A stretch of DNA of 7,184 nucleotides from Alphaproteobacteria bacterium. GTDB taxonomy: Bacteria > Pseudomonadota > Alphaproteobacteria > Rhodospirillales > Magnetospirillaceae. The position numbers were made by a program, and so were the translations under genes. The stretch spans positions 1-7,184 of the forward strand of contig JADFZP010000146.1 in NCBI GenBank assembly GCA_015232485.1, in the 5' to 3' direction. Below are positions 6,303-7,184 of this stretch, in pieces (position 1 is the stretch's first letter; the number at the start of each line of letters is the position of its first letter). A model generated the notes under the pieces. That model did no database searches. It saw only the letters and a list, made by a program, of their open reading frames with translations, and had not been told where the DNA came from.

Positions 6303-6662
6303 TCACCGCGCCTCCGCCACCTCGGCGGGGGGGCCCGAGGCGGCGACCCATTCGCCATCGGACAGGCGACAGGCGGCGTGGTTCGACGTGTCGCTTTGGC
6401 CGCCGCCCGCCACCGTCAGGCTGTAGTGGCGGCACCACAGGCCCTGACCGCCGCGATAGGGGCTGCCCGGAACGATCACCGCCGTCAGATGACCGGTCTC
6501 CAGCGTTACGGCGCGGCCGGCGGGCTGGCGCTCCAAGGCTTCGATCCGCGCCTCGCGCAGGGCGTCCTCGTCGCCCTCCTTGGGCAACAGCCCCGGCACC
6601 ACGGCCAGACCCAGCAGCAGCACCGCCACACCGGCGGGTAGAATGACCGCCCTGTCGATCAT
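6303..6662 (-). CDS. Membrane-anchored protein with 17-kDa surface antigen-like C-terminal domain
   Basis: The product has 119 residues. A hydrophobic stretch at about 6-26 (ILPAGVAVLLLGLAVVPGLL) after a short N-terminus is an uncleaved signal anchor or a signal peptide; no lipobox cysteine is seen. A short charged helix (EDALREARIEALERQ) follows. The C-terminal part holds WCRHYSLTV and then AACRLSDGEWVAA, with C77 and C98. This matches the pattern CREY-(x)n-ACR-x-(P/S)DG-x-W of the C-terminal domain of rickettsial 17-kDa antigen-type proteins; their glycine-zipper region is absent. The domain probably faces the periplasm, where the two cysteines could pair. The ATG has AGGG (6670-6673 on the + strand) seven bases upstream. 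Its stop lies four bases from that of the coiled-coil gene. The function of the domain is not established. Confidence 0.75.
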   Translation of the reverse strand: MIDRAVILPAGVAVLLLGLAVVPGLLPKEGDEDALREARIEALERQPAGRAVTLETGHLTAVIVPGSPYRGGQGLWCRHYSLTVAGGGQSDTSNHAACRLSDGEWVAASGPPAEVAEAR

Positions 6663-6687
6663 GGATGCACCCTGGTTGCGGAACGAA

Positions 6688-6709
6688 GGTCAGCGTGACA
6701 GCGCCGACC
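6688..6709 (-). other. Hairpin upstream of the surface-antigen-like gene
   Basis: Read on the - strand, GGTCGGCG-CTGTCA-CGCTGACC can form an 8 bp stem with one G-U pair and a 6-base loop. It ends 25 bases before the gene's ATG. No clear T-run follows, so it is either a weak terminator for the photolyase transcript or a structure in the 5' leader of the next gene. Confidence 0.35.
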
Positions 6710-6799
6710 GAAGAGAGGCAACCGCCCTTGGGAGCAGGAAGAGGTCCTTTGGGGGTAGTCCAGAAGGCCTGCAACTCCTCGCGAAGTTGGTCGGCCATT

Positions 6800-6819
6800 C
6801 CGTTCCGGCCCCGAAACGG
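6800..6819 (-). terminator. Possible weak terminator hairpin after the photolyase stop
   Basis: CCGTTCCGG at 6800-6808 and CCGAAACGG at 6811-6819 are inverted arms of nine bases with one mismatch and a very tight centre. The hairpin lies 9 bases beyond the photolyase stop codon. There is no T-tract on the - strand after it, so intrinsic termination is doubtful. Confidence 0.25.
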
Positions 6820-6827
6820 CGCTTGGC

Positions 6828-7184
6828 TCAGGCCGCTCCGCGCGCCTGCTCATAGGCCAGCAGGGCGCGGCGACGCGCGGTGCCGTGATCGACCACCGGC
6901 AGTGGGTAGGACTGGCCAAGCGCAATATCCGCCTTGGCCAGGGCGGCGGGCGCGGCCTGCCAGGGGCGGTGGATCGTCAGGTCGGGCAGGCCGGCGAGTT
7001 CGGGCACCCATTGGCGCACGAAGCGGCCGCGCGGGTCGAACTTTTCGCCCTGCAAGACCGGGTTGAAGATGCGGAAATAGGGCGCCGCGTCGGTGCCGCA
7101 TCCGGCCACCCATTGCCAACTCGCCGCGTTGATCGCCGGATCGGCGTCGACCAACCGCTCCAGGAACCAGGCCGCGCCGCGCTG
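6828..7184 (-). CDS. phrB: Class I DNA photolyase, C-terminal 118 residues (N-terminus outside window)
   Basis: The frame is open from the right edge, whose first full codon is 7184-7182, to the TGA at 6830-6828. Seen: NAASWQWVAGCGTDAAPYF and then RIFNP, QGEKFDPRGRFVRQWVPEL, an H-x-PW segment, YPLPVVDH and AR..AL.AYE at the end. These are the FAD-binding and C-terminal blocks of class I cyclobutane pyrimidine dimer photolyases; E. coli PhrB has 472 residues, so about a quarter is visible. The family binds FAD plus an antenna chromophore and uses blue or near-UV light to split pyrimidine dimers. The WQW tryptophans fit the region of the electron-transfer tryptophan nearest FAD. A TTG at 7154 is internal, not a start. 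A cryptochrome-like role cannot be fully excluded without the N-terminus. It is followed on the same strand, after 165 bases, by the surface-antigen-like gene. Confidence 0.93.
   Translation of the reverse strand, partial: QRGAAWFLERLVDADPAINAASWQWVAGCGTDAAPYFRIFNPVLQGEKFDPRGRFVRQWVPELAGLPDLTIHRPWQAAPAALAKADIALGQSYPLPVVDHGTARRRALLAYEQARGAA

Noticed and set aside
3071..6358. A 1095-codon open frame on the - strand across the whole coiled-coil gene
   Set aside because: It is antisense to a gene with clear membrane segments and coiled-coil periodicity. Its Gly/His/Leu/Arg-rich product is what the reverse of Ala/Glu/Gln-rich GC-rich codons gives. It also runs into the 96-residue gene in another frame.

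Overview
The window reads as ordinary chromosome from a GC-rich alphaproteobacterium. I infer Rhodospirillales (Magnetospirillum- or Rhodospirillum-like) from the very high G+C, the codon use, and the mix of a YdjC-type deacetylase, a serralysin-like RTX protease, a long membrane-anchored coiled-coil protein and a 17-kDa-antigen-type domain. The taxonomy is a guess from composition and gene style. No RNA gene, CRISPR array, insertion sequence or phage gene is visible.

Layout from left to right. (1) Bases 1-593, + strand: C-terminal two thirds of a ChbG/YdjC-family carbohydrate deacetylase, cut by the left edge. (2) Bases 594-658: a short spacer with three imperfect 11-15 bp direct repeats and the ribosome binding site of the next gene. 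(3) Bases 659-3004, + strand: a 781-residue serralysin-like zinc metalloprotease with an intact HExxHxxGxxH site and Met-turn, two canonical RTX repeats, and then twelve unusual repeats of about 26 residues. (4) Bases 3001-3291, - strand: an unrecognised 96-residue protein whose stop codon overlaps the protease stop. (5) Bases 3292-3412: a 121 bp divergent promoter region. (6) Bases 3413-6298, + strand: a 961-residue protein with an N-terminal membrane hairpin, a rod of about 710 residues and a compact C-terminal domain. (7) Bases 6303-6662, - strand: a small membrane-anchored protein with a 17-kDa surface antigen-like C-terminus. (8) Bases 6828-7184, - strand: the C-terminal 118 residues of a class I DNA photolyase, cut by the right edge.

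The genes do not form one pathway. The protease is probably exported by a type I secretion system encoded elsewhere. The coiled-coil protein looks like an inner-membrane-anchored cytoplasmic scaffold, similar in architecture to the Caulobacter polarity protein TipN. The photolyase is a light-driven repair enzyme.

The most notable observation is in the coiled-coil protein. Its rod is built on an almost perfect 25-residue period, with 29 consecutive units and no gaps apart from one phase step of 11 residues. Twenty-five residues equal two heptads plus one hendecad, and the step equals one hendecad, so the helical packing register survives it. The RTX protease carries a second, independent long-period repeat, so two of the four full-length genes here are dominated by regular protein repeats.
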